Shown: positions 8,393 through 17,413 of the stretch, in pieces
How the letters are laid out: the number at the start of each line of letters is the position of its first letter
Numbering within the stretch: position 1 is the first letter of the stretch
Notes under the pieces: model-generated
The model's input: only the letters and a program-made list of their open reading frames with translations
The model's database searches: none
Told to the model about the DNA's origin: nothing
Program-made: the position numbers and the translations under genes
Source of the DNA: JBGQBN01 sp041494805
Lineage (GTDB): Bacteria > Acidobacteriota > Terriglobia > Terriglobales > Acidobacteriaceae
Direction: 5' to 3'
NCBI GenBank assembly: GCA_041494805.1
Contig: JBGQBN010000020.1
Location: 1 to 61,957 of the forward strand
Length of the DNA: 61,957 bases

Positions 8393-9304
8393 TCAGGAAT
8401 GAGACGAACCTCGTAGCAGAAATTCCGTGACCGCGCGATTGAATTCGTCGGGCACTTCTTCGTAAGGCAGGTGCCCAACGCCGTCCAACATCACCAGGCA
8501 GCATTCCCGGAACTGCTGGCGTAGCCGGGCCGCGGATGCGGGGCTTACCGCCGCATCCAGGCCTCCCCAGATGAGCAGGGCCGGGAGGTGCGCGATCCGC
8601 GGCAGCATGGATTCCAACTCTTGCAAGTCGCGGCTCCACGTGCGCAACACAGAAAGTCCGTAGGCAAAAGCTCCCGGGGTGGAAAATGGCGCCGAATAGC
8701 CTTCGAGCGTGCCCGGCCGAATGCGTCGCGGGTCGCCACATAAACGCCTCAGAAAGAAACCGTGCGCGAACTGCATGAAAGGCGCGGCCCGCAGAAAAAT
8801 CGGGGCGATCAGACCACTGCTAAGAAAGGCAGCGATCCGCTTCCCGTTCGCTGACCAGGGATTGACCGGCGCCACCAGGATCAATCGCCGCACCCGCTCC
8901 GGCGCCAGCGCAGCGGCCATCATGGCGACAGCGCCGCCGTGCGATGTCCCCAGCAGATCGCACGAGGCTACGCCGACTGCATCCATGAAGCGCAGCAGAC
9001 GCTCGGCACACGCCCGCAGGCTACCGTCAAGGCCGGGAGGCCGATCAGAAAAACCTACTCCCAGCATGTCCACGGCATGAACTGTGGCATGCTCGGCCAG
9101 CACCGGCAGGGCGTATCGCCACGAAAAGGAATAGCCCAGCAATCCATGCAGCAACAACAACTCCGGCCCCGAACCGTCGCGCAGATACCGCATGCGCGCA
9201 CCGTCCAGGGTGATCCAGTGGTCCTCAATAGAGTGTGCCGGTTGCAGGATGCCTTGCGGGATCAATGGGCTGTTCAACTTTCCGTTTATTTTCGTGGCAG
9301 ACAA
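8393..9304 (-). CDS. Alpha/beta-fold hydrolase
   Basis: This 303-residue protein carries the fold's landmarks: an oxyanion HGLLGYSFSW loop (53-62), nucleophile elbow GTSHGG with Ser121, an acid candidate in WGGLDAAVSP, and the catalytic His278 in VGHLPYEEVP. It has a cap-like insert between. It resembles the MhpC/BphD-type or haloperoxidase-like group, but the substrate cannot be told. It is followed after 130 bp by the TPR-thioredoxin gene on the same strand, with the 15-bp repeats in between, so it is probably a separate unit. Confidence 0.9.
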   Translation of the reverse strand: MSATKINGKLNSPLIPQGILQPAHSIEDHWITLDGARMRYLRDGSGPELLLLHGLLGYSFSWRYALPVLAEHATVHAVDMLGVGFSDRPPGLDGSLRACAERLLRFMDAVGVASCDLLGTSHGGAVAMMAAALAPERVRRLILVAPVNPWSANGKRIAAFLSSGLIAPIFLRAAPFMQFAHGFFLRRLCGDPRRIRPGTLEGYSAPFSTPGAFAYGLSVLRTWSRDLQELESMLPRIAHLPALLIWGGLDAAVSPASAARLRQQFRECCLVMLDGVGHLPYEEVPDEFNRAVTEFLLRGSSHS

Positions 9305-9362
9305 CTTTTCGACCGCTCTAGGACTCTATGTAAGTGATATCGCCTCTGTACGCATCCTGTTA

Positions 9363-9389
9363 GGGGGAGCTTCGGCTCCCCTCTTTTTT
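9363..9389 (+). terminator. Strong intrinsic terminator pointing rightward
   Basis: A perfect 7-bp GC-rich stem GGGGAGC / GCTCCCC with a TTCG tetraloop is followed by TCTTTTTT. The T-run lies only on the plus strand, yet both flanking genes (alpha/beta hydrolase and argD) run leftward. It therefore terminates either an unseen rightward transcript or weakly insulates the region. Confidence 0.8.
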
Positions 9390-9430
9390 GCTTCGAGCTT
9401 CGCTCGCCGGACAGCCGGGGGCTGCTGCCT

Positions 9431-10648
9431 CTACGCGGTTTTATCGGCCTTCCGTCGTTTCTTCCCCAACAGTTTCTTGAGCACCCGAATTCCCTTATCC
9501 ACGTGCTTCGCCTGCAACAAGAACGGAGGCAAGAAGCGCAGCACCGTATCCTGCGTGCTGTTGAAGAGCACGCCTTCAGCCAGCGCCAGCTCCACGATGG
9601 GACGGGCCGGGACATCAAGCTGAAGTCCCTGAATGAAGCCTCGCCCGCGAACCTCCTTGACCGCAGCAGAGCGAGCGGCGAGCGCCTTCAATTGCTCCTG
9701 CAAATACGCTCCCACAACCGCGACATTTTCCAGCAACCGCTCCTCTTCGAGGATCGCTAGATACTCGAGGGCGACGCGGCAGGCCAGCGGACCGCCGCCA
9801 AATGTGGTGCCATGCTGCCCAGCGGAGATTGCCGACGCAAACTCTTCCTTGGCCAGGAAAGCGCCTAGCGGAATACCCGCCGCTATCGGCTTGGCGATGG
9901 CCACAATATCCGGCGTCACTCCCAACGTTTGGAATGCAAAGATCGTCCCGGTGCGGCCCAGCCCGCATTGAATTTCGTCGAAGATCAGGGCGGCGCGATG
10001 CTGGTCGGCGAGGGCGCGGCATTCCCTTAGAAACTCGACGGAACATTCGTAAATCCCACCTTCGCCGAAGATCGGTTCCAGCACGATGGCGCAGGTGTTG
10101 TCGTCCACTGTGGCACGCAATGCCTCAATATCGTTCTGCAGCACGAACTTCACATCTTCCAGCAGCGGTTCGAATCCCTTGCGGTATTTGTCCTGTCCGG
10201 TCAGCGACATGGCGCCGAAGGTACGCCCGTGGTACGAACCTTGCAGCGCGACCAACCGGCTTTTGGCATTGCCGCCCACTCGATGTCCCGCCAGTCGCGC
10301 CAGCTTGATGGAACCTTCGATAGCCTCGGTACCGCTATTGGAAAAAAACGCGCGTTGCAAGCCGGAAAGTCCACATAACTTCTCGGCCAGCTGGCCCTGG
10401 TACTCGTTGTAGTAGAGGTTTGACACGTGGATGACTCGCGCGGCCTGCTCACGAATCGTCTTCACGATCCGGGGATGGGCGTGTCCCAGCGCATTGACTC
10501 CCAGCCCGGCCACGAAGTCCAGGTAGCGTTTCCCGTCCAGATCGTAGAGAAACACTCCCTTGCCGCGTTGCAGAACCAGGGGGTAGCGGTTATAAGTCTG
10601 CAGCAGAAACCGGCGTTCTCGTTCGATGATCTCTTCAGTGGTGGTCAT
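9431..10648 (-). CDS. argD: Acetylornithine aminotransferase (class III, PLP)
   Basis: This 405-residue class-III aminotransferase has Asp224 (FDEIQCGLGRTG, pairs with the PLP pyridine nitrogen) and the Schiff-base Lys253 (AIAKPIAAGIPLG). The N-terminus (NRYPLVLQRGKGVFLYDLDGKRYLDF begins at residue 20) and the SNSGTEAIEGSIKLAR block are typical of ArgD. ArgD converts N-acetylglutamate semialdehyde to N-acetylornithine in arginine synthesis. It stands apart from other arg genes here, so some doubt remains between ArgD and a related ornithine or lysine-pathway enzyme. The C-terminal 15 residues are very basic. Confidence 0.85.
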   Translation of the reverse strand: MTTTEEIIERERRFLLQTYNRYPLVLQRGKGVFLYDLDGKRYLDFVAGLGVNALGHAHPRIVKTIREQAARVIHVSNLYYNEYQGQLAEKLCGLSGLQRAFFSNSGTEAIEGSIKLARLAGHRVGGNAKSRLVALQGSYHGRTFGAMSLTGQDKYRKGFEPLLEDVKFVLQNDIEALRATVDDNTCAIVLEPIFGEGGIYECSVEFLRECRALADQHRAALIFDEIQCGLGRTGTIFAFQTLGVTPDIVAIAKPIAAGIPLGAFLAKEEFASAISAGQHGTTFGGGPLACRVALEYLAILEEERLLENVAVVGAYLQEQLKALAARSAAVKEVRGRGFIQGLQLDVPARPIVELALAEGVLFNSTQDTVLRFLPPFLLQAKHVDKGIRVLKKLLGKKRRKADKTA

Positions 10649-10981
10649 AAGGGCATAAAGTAAAGAACGATTTTAACCGGTAGGGAGGAGGTCCGGCATC
10701 TCCGATATTAGCTTGGAGATAACTTATCGTTTAGTTGCCCTTAGAGGCCCGTTGACCTGACAGGTGCTATACGGTCATCTCGACCGTCGAATCGCCCTAG
10801 ACGGCTTGTAATCGCGTTCTAGAGGCATTCTAATGCATGGCCGAACTGCGGTCTTGCCGGTGTGCGGTCAAGAAACCCGACCGAAGGGTCTTAGCCCCAG
10901 GCTATCTATATGTTTCCATTGGATCAAGCCAACATCGAAGCTGCAATTCTTACCTAACCAGCTATCATAGGCGGTCCACCC
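10649..10981. other. Divergent intergenic region, no gene seen
   Basis: The 333 bp between argD (leftward) and the 568-residue protein gene (rightward) must hold both promoters. I could not pick a convincing -35/-10 pair; TTGACC near 10752 and several AT-rich hexamers are weak candidates. No RNA gene or hairpin stands out. Confidence 0.4.
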
Positions 10982-12688
10982 ATGGCTGTGCGCGCTCAGA
11001 ATCGCCTGCTGGATCAGCTGGATGCCGCCAAGCGTCGCGTGGGCGAGGTTCCTTCGGCTGAGTTGAAACATTTGTTAAGCGCGCTGGGCCGGCAGGCCTT
11101 TGCGGATGCACAGTCGCTGGCTCGCTTTCATGATGCGCTGGTCTTCCTTCGCGCGTTTCCACCCGATCATAAAATTCTCCAGCAGGTTGAGTCTTTGCTG
11201 CGATCGTTTTCCCAACGCATTGCTGGCCTGCGGGCGAAGAGCGCCGATCTTGCCATTCTCGACGACGAGGAATTTGCCGGGATCGCCGGAACCACGTTGT
11301 CCGCCGTGTGGAATTACGATGAGGTCGCGTGGCTGGTCGATCGATTCCCGGGCGCGGTCGGCATTAATTGGGATGGGTATGACAAGACGGACCGCATGGC
11401 TGCGGCACTGCCGCGCTTCATGCCGCTGCTTGAGGAAGATGCCTTTGTAGAAGCTGATGTCCCATACCGCCGCTGGCTGCACACAGCCAGCGCCGGCCGG
11501 GATTTGGCCTGGCTGGTTCGCCAGTGTGGGCAGATGCCGGGTTCACCGGACGATCGTGCCGAGGTCTTTGGCGCGCTTGAACTGCCTGTGCGCTGGCAGC
11601 TGGGCAATTCAGCGGCGACGCGCACACTGGGCAAGCGTGCGGTACGGCAAGTCTTCTATCATCGCGGACCACTCATCCAGCGACGCGATGTATCACTGGC
11701 GGCGGAACTGGCGTCTCCCCCGCTTCATCTGACGAAACTTTCGCGCCGCGAAGGCCAGAGAATCATTGACCTCTGCCGTGAAGCCACCACGGTACGCTAC
11801 CGCGAGCTTTACGGCACCAGCCGAGGCGATCCGGCACAAGTAGTACGGGCGCAAGCCGGCCGCGGGGTGGAAATTTTCCTCTGGGGTCTGCCCCCGGAAC
11901 GCCGCCTGCCGTTGCGCGCTTATCAGGCTGGGTTCACTTTGAAGAACGGTATCCCCATCAACTACATCGAGGGCATCTCACTGTTCGAGTGGATGGAAAT
12001 CGGCTTCAACACTTTCTACGCCTACCGCGACGGCGAAACCGCGTGGGTATATGCCCAGGCTCTCCGCATGTTGCACCAGGTCCTGGGTGTAACCTGCATA
12101 TCCGTTTACCCCTACCAGCTAGGCAAAGACAACGAGGAAGCTATTCAGTCGGGCGCATTCTGGTTCTACCGCAAGCTAGGATTCCGGCCCATGCGGCCGG
12201 AGTTGGCCAGGCTCATGGCGGTGGAGGAGAGGAAAATCTCGGCCAACCCCGCGCATCGCACCTCGCCCGCCACGTTGCGAAAGCTGGCACAGGGACACGT
12301 CGTGTATGAGATGCCCGGATCGCAGATCGGTGCCTGGGACCGATTCCAGATGCGCAATGTCGGTTTGGCCGTGCAACGGCGGATGGCGGAACGGTTTCAT
12401 GGCGATTCCGCGCAGGTTCGCCGGGCGTCCGTTATGCAGGTAAGCCGAGCGCTGGGGGTTGAGAGTGCGCGCGGGTCAGCCCTGGAAAAGAAAGCTTTGG
12501 AGAATTACGCGGCCGTGCTGGGGCTCATTCCTGATTTTTCGAGGTGGACTGCGGAAGAGAAAGCACAGCTCGTCGAAATCATCCGGGCTAAAGCGAATTC
12601 TCGCGAAGCCTCTTACGCTCGCCTTCTTCAAAGGCACTCAAGGTTGCGTGCAGCCTTGCTTGCGACCGGTTCGATGGCAAGAGCCTGA
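10982..12688 (+). CDS. Unrecognised 568-residue cytoplasmic protein
   Basis: No signal peptide or membrane segment is visible. The N-terminal 100 residues look helical and charged (LLDQLDAAKRRVGEVPSAEL onward). The middle carries a conserved-looking block around residues 300-400 (GVEIFLWGLPPERRLPLRAY, FEWMEIGFNTFYAYRDGETAWVYAQALRML) and QSGAFWFYRKLGFRP, which is reminiscent of the end of GNAT acyltransferase folds. That resemblance is only a few residues long. The C-terminus is again helical. ATG 10982 follows the long divergent intergenic region. I do not recognise the family. Confidence 0.8.
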   Translation: MAVRAQNRLLDQLDAAKRRVGEVPSAELKHLLSALGRQAFADAQSLARFHDALVFLRAFPPDHKILQQVESLLRSFSQRIAGLRAKSADLAILDDEEFAGIAGTTLSAVWNYDEVAWLVDRFPGAVGINWDGYDKTDRMAAALPRFMPLLEEDAFVEADVPYRRWLHTASAGRDLAWLVRQCGQMPGSPDDRAEVFGALELPVRWQLGNSAATRTLGKRAVRQVFYHRGPLIQRRDVSLAAELASPPLHLTKLSRREGQRIIDLCREATTVRYRELYGTSRGDPAQVVRAQAGRGVEIFLWGLPPERRLPLRAYQAGFTLKNGIPINYIEGISLFEWMEIGFNTFYAYRDGETAWVYAQALRMLHQVLGVTCISVYPYQLGKDNEEAIQSGAFWFYRKLGFRPMRPELARLMAVEERKISANPAHRTSPATLRKLAQGHVVYEMPGSQIGAWDRFQMRNVGLAVQRRMAERFHGDSAQVRRASVMQVSRALGVESARGSALEKKALENYAAVLGLIPDFSRWTAEEKAQLVEIIRAKANSREASYARLLQRHSRLRAALLATGSMARA

Positions 12689-12747
12689 GACGGCGCGGCT
12701 TTCATGAGTGGGAGCGGGACGCCCCCACCACAGCCGGCGGAGCATGC

Positions 12748-12767
12748 CCTGAGCGAAGTCGAAGGGA
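12748..12767 (+). repeat. Dispersed CTGAGCGAAG-type repeat
   Basis: CCTGAGCGAAGTCGAAGGGA lies in the gap after the 568-residue protein gene. It belongs to a dispersed family seen also at 37961-37987 and, inverted, at 25645-25672. These motifs are common noncoding repeats in acidobacterial genomes. Confidence 0.6.
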
Positions 12768-12858
12768 CACCGGCGCTACTTAAGGGTCTCTGAAACAACT
12801 AGATACGGAAATCTGCAGAAACCTTCCAAAAAACATAGCTTCACACTATGAGTCCTTC

Positions 12859-12864
12859 TATAAT
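12859..12864 (+). promoter_or_regulatory. Possible -10 box for the histidine kinase operon
   Basis: TATAAT lies 43 bp before ATG 12907. No convincing -35 is found at 16-18 bp. An imperfect inverted pair GAAACAAC / GTTGTTTC (about 12792 and 12872) brackets it and may be an operator. Confidence 0.35.
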
Positions 12865-12906
12865 CTTCGAAGTTGTTTCTTTGAAGGTACTTAGAACCTG
12901 CCTCTT

Positions 12907-15816
12907 ATGCCCAAAACCGTGGCAGCGAACGTGCAGAAGTTAGTTCGGGGTACTTTAGCCCCAAAGCCTGACTTTTCGATGCGGCCCATGAACCGGGACT
13001 TCCAAATCCGCTTTACGGCTGGCCTGCTCTTCCTGCTGACCGTGGCCTCCATGGTTCTGGCCGGGATCAACTTCCAGAAAGAGCGCGACTACCAGGTTCC
13101 GTACGACGGGGTCTGGTGGGTGGAGCACGACAGCACTCTCTTCGCGGACCGTGTGGAAACAAATGGGCCGGGAGCCAAGGCTGGCATCAAAGAGGGCGAC
13201 CGCCTGGTCGCGATTGACCAGCACGAACTGAAAGACACCGTGGGTGTGGGCCGCCAGTTGTATCGGGCGGGTGTGTGGTCGAAGGCTACGTACTCGCTGG
13301 TACGGCATTCGGTTCCAGTGGATGCAGTCGTGATCCTGGTTCCGGCCGACAAATCCATTAACTACTCGTTGCGTTTGATCGCCCTGATTTATCTGGGCAT
13401 TGGACTTTATGTTCTGCTGCGGCGGTGGACCGCGCCAGGGTCCACCCACTTCTACATTTTCTGCCTGGTGTCGTTCGTCTTCTACTCCTTCCGCTACACC
13501 GGGAAGCTGAACGACTTCGATTGGACAATCTACTGGGGCAATGTGGTGGCTTGGCTGCTCCAGCCGGCGTTGTTCCTGCATTTTGTTCTGACTTTCCCGG
13601 AGAAGCGTCCGTTTGTTTCCAAGCATCGCTGGGCGGTTCCGCTGATCTATGCCCCGGCGCTGCTGCTGCTGGGAGTTCAGGTTGCAGTCCTCCGGTTCCT
13701 GGGAGCCAGCGAAAAACTGCGCTGGAATCTGGACCGGGTGCAGATGGGATATCTGGCCGCGTTCTTCATCGCGGCGGCGGGAGTGCTCTGGCAGAGCTAT
13801 CGCCGCGCGAGCACGCCGATCCTCCGGCAACAGTTGAAGTGGGTGACGCGCGGCACCATTCTCGCCATCACGCCCTTCACGCTGTTTTATGTGATTCCGT
13901 ACTTGACCGGCGCGCTACCCACGGCAGCGATGAAAGTTTCCGTGCTGTCACTGGGGTTGCTGCCTCTCACGTTTGGGTACGCCATCTTCCGCTATCGTCT
14001 GATGGACGTAGACCTGATCTTCAAGCGGGGCATGGTGTACACCCTGGCGGCCGCGGCGATCGTGGGCGTGTACTTTGCGGTGGTGGCGGGCGTGGCCGAG
14101 CTGGTTCACACCCAGGTACCCAGTTCCGGCCCGGCTGGACTCATTCTGGCGATGGTGGTCACGGCGTTGCTGTTCGATCCCGTACGCAAGTGGATCCAGG
14201 AACGCATTGACCAGTTCTTCTATCGCACGCGCTACGACTACCGGAAGACGCTGATCGAGTTCGGACGCGAGTTGAGCGCGGAAACCGATCTGGACAAGTT
14301 GCTGAGTTCGGTGGTGGACCGCCTGTGCCGCACGCTGCTCGTGGATCGCATGGCAATTTTTCTCTCGGCCGGCGAACCTCCGCATCGCTTCTTGCTGGCC
14401 AAGTCCTTTGGCATGACCCAGACCAGCGGGTTCGATCTGGGCTTCCTCAGTGCACCCCGTCCGGAGATGGAAGCGGGGCACTTGTTCTTCGACAATACCC
14501 ATCAAGTTCCGCGCGAGACGCCCAGCGCGCAGGAGACGATCGCGAAGCTAGACCTGAACTACTACGTTCCCTGCCGCGCGCAGCAGCGGACCATCGCGTT
14601 TCTCGGGCTGGGCAAAACGGTGGAAGGCGACTTCCTCTCCAGTGAAGACCTGGAACTGCTGGAAACGTTGGCAGGCTACATCGGGATCGCTATACAGAAT
14701 GGCCGTCTCTACGCATCTCTCGAGCAGAAGGTCGCTGAGTACGAGCGGCTGAAAGACTTCAACGAAAACATCGTGGAGTCGATCAACGTAGGCGTGCTGG
14801 CGGTGGACCTAGCCGACCGCATCGAGTCCTGGAACTCGCAGATGGAGGTCATGTACGCGCTGCCCCGGTGGCAGGCGCTGACTCGTCCGCTCAGCGAAGT
14901 CTTCCCGGCGGCGTTTGTGGAAGAGTTCTACCGGGTGCGGCAGAACCCGGGCATCCACAACCTGTACAAGTTCCGGCTGGGCACTCCGACGGGAGAAAGC
15001 CGCATGGTAAACGTCGCCATCGCGCCGCTGGTCACGAAGAAGTTCAACGTGATCGGGCGGCTGATCATCATGGACGACATCACCGAACGGGTGGAACTGG
15101 AGTCGCAGCTTTCGCAGGCTGACAAGCTTTCGTCGATTGGCCTACTGGCCGCCGGAGTCGCCCACGAAGTCAATACGCCGCTGGCGGTGATTTCGTCCTA
15201 CGCACAGATGCTCTCGAAGCAGTTGCAGGGAGATACGCAGAAAGGCGCGCTGCTGGAAAAAATCACGCGGCAGACGTTCCGGGCTTCGGAAATCGTCAAT
15301 AACCTGCTGAACTTCTCCCGCACCAGTGGTACGGAGTTCACAGACGTTGACGTGAACAAGATCATCGGCGATACGCTGGCCCTTCTGGAGCACCAGTTTA
15401 AGACCACAAAGATCCGGGTGCAGGATGAGTTAACCCGACATCTGCCACTCATCCACGGCAATGCTGGGCGTCTGCAGCAGGTTTTCCTGAATTTGTTCCT
15501 GAACGCCAGGGACGCCATGCCCAACGGCGGGACGCTTCGCATCACGACCTCGAACGGCGAAGGCGTGAGCGTGGTTGTCTCCGACACCGGTACTGGGATT
15601 GCCCAGGAGCACATCCAGCGTATTTACGACCTCTTCTTCATTACCAAGATAGCGCCTAAGGAAGGCCAGCAGAACAAAGGCACGGGACTGGGTCTTTCAG
15701 TGACCTACGGCATCATTCAGGAACACGCCGGAAAGATCCGGGTGGAGAGCCGCCCCGGCGAAGGTACGACGTTCTACCTCGATTTTCCTTTGATGAGGAA
15801 GGCTGTCAATGTCTGA
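12907..15816 (+). CDS. Membrane sensor histidine kinase with PDZ, GAF and PAS domains
   Basis: The 969-residue protein starts with one membrane segment (about residues 35-55) and a PDZ-like domain (about 55-125, with NGPGAKAGIKEGDRLVAIDQ). A bundle of about eight membrane helices runs from 155 to 430. A GAF domain (about 460-600), a short coiled coil, a PAS domain (about 620-740), the HisKA domain with phosphoacceptor His753 (AAGVAHEVNTPLA), and the HATPase domain (NLFLNARDAMPNGG, DTGTGIAQEHI, GTGLGLSVTYGI) follow. It overlaps the next gene by 8 bp, so the two form a two-component pair. A PDZ domain suggests sensing of a peptide or protein C-terminus outside the membrane. ATG 12979 and ATG 12988 are alternative starts closer to the first helix. 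Confidence 0.92.
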   Translation: MPKTVAANVQKLVRGTLAPKPDFSMRPMNRDFQIRFTAGLLFLLTVASMVLAGINFQKERDYQVPYDGVWWVEHDSTLFADRVETNGPGAKAGIKEGDRLVAIDQHELKDTVGVGRQLYRAGVWSKATYSLVRHSVPVDAVVILVPADKSINYSLRLIALIYLGIGLYVLLRRWTAPGSTHFYIFCLVSFVFYSFRYTGKLNDFDWTIYWGNVVAWLLQPALFLHFVLTFPEKRPFVSKHRWAVPLIYAPALLLLGVQVAVLRFLGASEKLRWNLDRVQMGYLAAFFIAAAGVLWQSYRRASTPILRQQLKWVTRGTILAITPFTLFYVIPYLTGALPTAAMKVSVLSLGLLPLTFGYAIFRYRLMDVDLIFKRGMVYTLAAAAIVGVYFAVVAGVAELVHTQVPSSGPAGLILAMVVTALLFDPVRKWIQERIDQFFYRTRYDYRKTLIEFGRELSAETDLDKLLSSVVDRLCRTLLVDRMAIFLSAGEPPHRFLLAKSFGMTQTSGFDLGFLSAPRPEMEAGHLFFDNTHQVPRETPSAQETIAKLDLNYYVPCRAQQRTIAFLGLGKTVEGDFLSSEDLELLETLAGYIGIAIQNGRLYASLEQKVAEYERLKDFNENIVESINVGVLAVDLADRIESWNSQMEVMYALPRWQALTRPLSEVFPAAFVEEFYRVRQNPGIHNLYKFRLGTPTGESRMVNVAIAPLVTKKFNVIGRLIIMDDITERVELESQLSQADKLSSIGLLAAGVAHEVNTPLAVISSYAQMLSKQLQGDTQKGALLEKITRQTFRASEIVNNLLNFSRTSGTEFTDVDVNKIIGDTLALLEHQFKTTKIRVQDELTRHLPLIHGNAGRLQQVFLNLFLNARDAMPNGGTLRITTSNGEGVSVVVSDTGTGIAQEHIQRIYDLFFITKIAPKEGQQNKGTGLGLSVTYGIIQEHAGKIRVESRPGEGTTFYLDFPLMRKAVNV

Positions 15817-17245
15817 ACTGGCAGTGATCCCGCGACGCAGCCCGAATGAGGCATCATCCTCGCCGGTGGGCTCTGTGCTGATCATCGACGACGAAGCCGC
15901 TATTCGCGAATCCTTGGAAACGCTGCTGGAGATGGAAGGCTACGAAGTGGAGTCGGCGGCCAGCGGCGAAGATGGGTTGACGCGCCTCGGAGACCGGTCT
16001 TTCGACCTGGTGCTGCTCGACTTGGCGCTGCCCGATCGCAACGGCATGGACCTGCTGGCTGAACTTCGCGCTCACGACTCGCAGCTTTCCGTCATCATGA
16101 TTACCGCCTACGGGACGGTGGAGAATGCGGTGAAGGCGATGCAAGCGGGAGCGGCCAACTTCGTCCAGAAACCCTGGGACAACGAGAAACTGCTGGCCGA
16201 CGTGCGCGCCGCCGTGGCCCGCCACCGGGCGGAAGAAGAAAACATCCAGCTCAAGCGCGCCCTGAAGCGGCGCTACAACTTCGAGAACATCGTGGGCAAG
16301 AGCGAGCCCATGCTGAAGATTTTCGATCTGGTGGCACAAGTGGCGCCCAGCCGTTCCACGGTGCTGCTGCAGGGTGAAAGCGGGACGGGCAAGGAACTCA
16401 TCGCCAAGGCCACCCACTTGAACTCGCCGCGCCGCGACCGGCCTTTCGTTCCAGTGAACACCGGTTCGATGCCGCCCGATTTGCTCGAGTCCACGCTCTT
16501 CGGGCACGTCAAAGGCGCGTTTACCAGCGCGATCGCGTCGAAGAAAGGTCTGTTTGAGGTCGCCGACCGGGGCACGTTATTTCTCGACGAGATCGGAACC
16601 ATGGGCATGGACACGCAGAGCAAGATCCTGCGCGTGCTCCAGGACCGCAAGTTCATGCATCTGGGCGGCGTGCACGAACTCCAGGTGGACGTGCGCATCA
16701 TCGCCGCCACCAACGTCGACTTGAAACAGCTGGTGCGGGAAGGAAAATTCCGCGAAGACCTCTTCTATCGGCTGAACGTCATCGCCATCGATCTTCCGCC
16801 GCTGCGGCAGCGCAAGGAAGATATCCCCCTACTGGTAAATTTCTTCCTGACAAAGTACTCGGAAGAGAACGAGCGCCCGCTGCGACGATTGACCCCGGAA
16901 GCACTTCGCCCGCTGCTGTCCTACTCCTGGCCGGGCAACGTGCGGGAACTGGAAAACGTGATCGAGCGGGCAGTGGTGCTCTCCTCGGGCACCGAGATCG
17001 GCCCTGAACTGCTGCCCGATCAGATCGTCGGCCGGGGAACGCCTTTCCCGGTGCTGGAGCATCGTGGGGACGCCTCGCTCTTCGACATTGTGGAAGATTG
17101 CGAGCGGCACATCATCGTAGACATGCTGGAGAAGTGCAATTGGAACCAGACCGAGGCGGCGGAGCGCTTCCACGTGCCGCTTTCCACCCTGAATCAGAAA
17201 ATCAAGCGGTTGAATATTGAGATCAAGAAGAAGATGAGGGACTGA
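15809..17245 (+). CDS. Sigma-54-dependent response regulator, NtrC family
   Basis: This 478-residue protein has a receiver domain (residues 20-135, phosphoacceptor Asp71), a AAA+ sigma-54 interaction domain (Walker A GESGTGKE, GTLFLDEIGTM Walker B, RQRKEDIPLL), and a C-terminal Fis-type helix-turn-helix (WNQTEAAERFHVPLSTLNQK). The sigma-54 contact loop reads GAFTSA instead of the usual GAFTGA. Its ATG overlaps the kinase stop by 8 bp, so translation is coupled and the kinase is the expected partner. Target genes are not evident. It is followed by a heptamer-repeat hairpin that starts right after the stop. Confidence 0.95.
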   Translation: MSELAVIPRRSPNEASSSPVGSVLIIDDEAAIRESLETLLEMEGYEVESAASGEDGLTRLGDRSFDLVLLDLALPDRNGMDLLAELRAHDSQLSVIMITAYGTVENAVKAMQAGAANFVQKPWDNEKLLADVRAAVARHRAEEENIQLKRALKRRYNFENIVGKSEPMLKIFDLVAQVAPSRSTVLLQGESGTGKELIAKATHLNSPRRDRPFVPVNTGSMPPDLLESTLFGHVKGAFTSAIASKKGLFEVADRGTLFLDEIGTMGMDTQSKILRVLQDRKFMHLGGVHELQVDVRIIAATNVDLKQLVREGKFREDLFYRLNVIAIDLPPLRQRKEDIPLLVNFFLTKYSEENERPLRRLTPEALRPLLSYSWPGNVRELENVIERAVVLSSGTEIGPELLPDQIVGRGTPFPVLEHRGDASLFDIVEDCERHIIVDMLEKCNWNQTEAAERFHVPLSTLNQKIKRLNIEIKKKMRD

Positions 17246-17246
17246 A

Positions 17247-17357
17247 GAGCTGTCAGCTATCAGCTTTCAGCTCTCAGTTTTTTCTTGCTCGATTGCGGGT
17301 CCCTGTGCGCGGCGGCGAGCGGGGACGGCTGAAAGCTGAGAGCTGATGGCTGAAAGC
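17247..17357. repeat. Heptamer repeat with paired inverted arms (AGCTNTC type)
   Basis: The left arm 17247-17277 consists of 7-bp units AGCTGTC, AGCTATC, AGCTTTC, AGCTCTC. The right arm 17327-17357 is the inverted counterpart with the same AGCTNTC unit. About 50 bp separate them, so a stem of about 30 bp can form. The left arm ends in CAG followed by six T, so it may act as a terminator for the kinase/regulator operon. It starts just after the regulator's stop codon. Confidence 0.75.
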
Positions 17358-17413
17358 TTTCCTTGCCTCTGATATAGTTTCGTTGCCGCTATCGCGAGTG
17401 GGGCTGCGGAAGC

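Noticed and set aside
8251..8478. Minus-strand frame with pentapeptide repeat pattern EGTDLEGANLEGANL
   Set aside because: Only three repeat units, no start or ribosome site, and it overlaps the 3' end of the alpha/beta-hydrolase gene. Treated as a tandem repeat, not a protein.
9495..9503. DnaA-box-like TTATCCACG inside argD
   Set aside because: Single site within coding sequence, no cluster or AT-rich unwinding region; not evidence of oriC even with the parS-like site elsewhere.
12955..13830. 291-residue minus-strand frame opposite the histidine kinase
   Set aside because: Shadow with Gln/Arg-rich low-complexity content.
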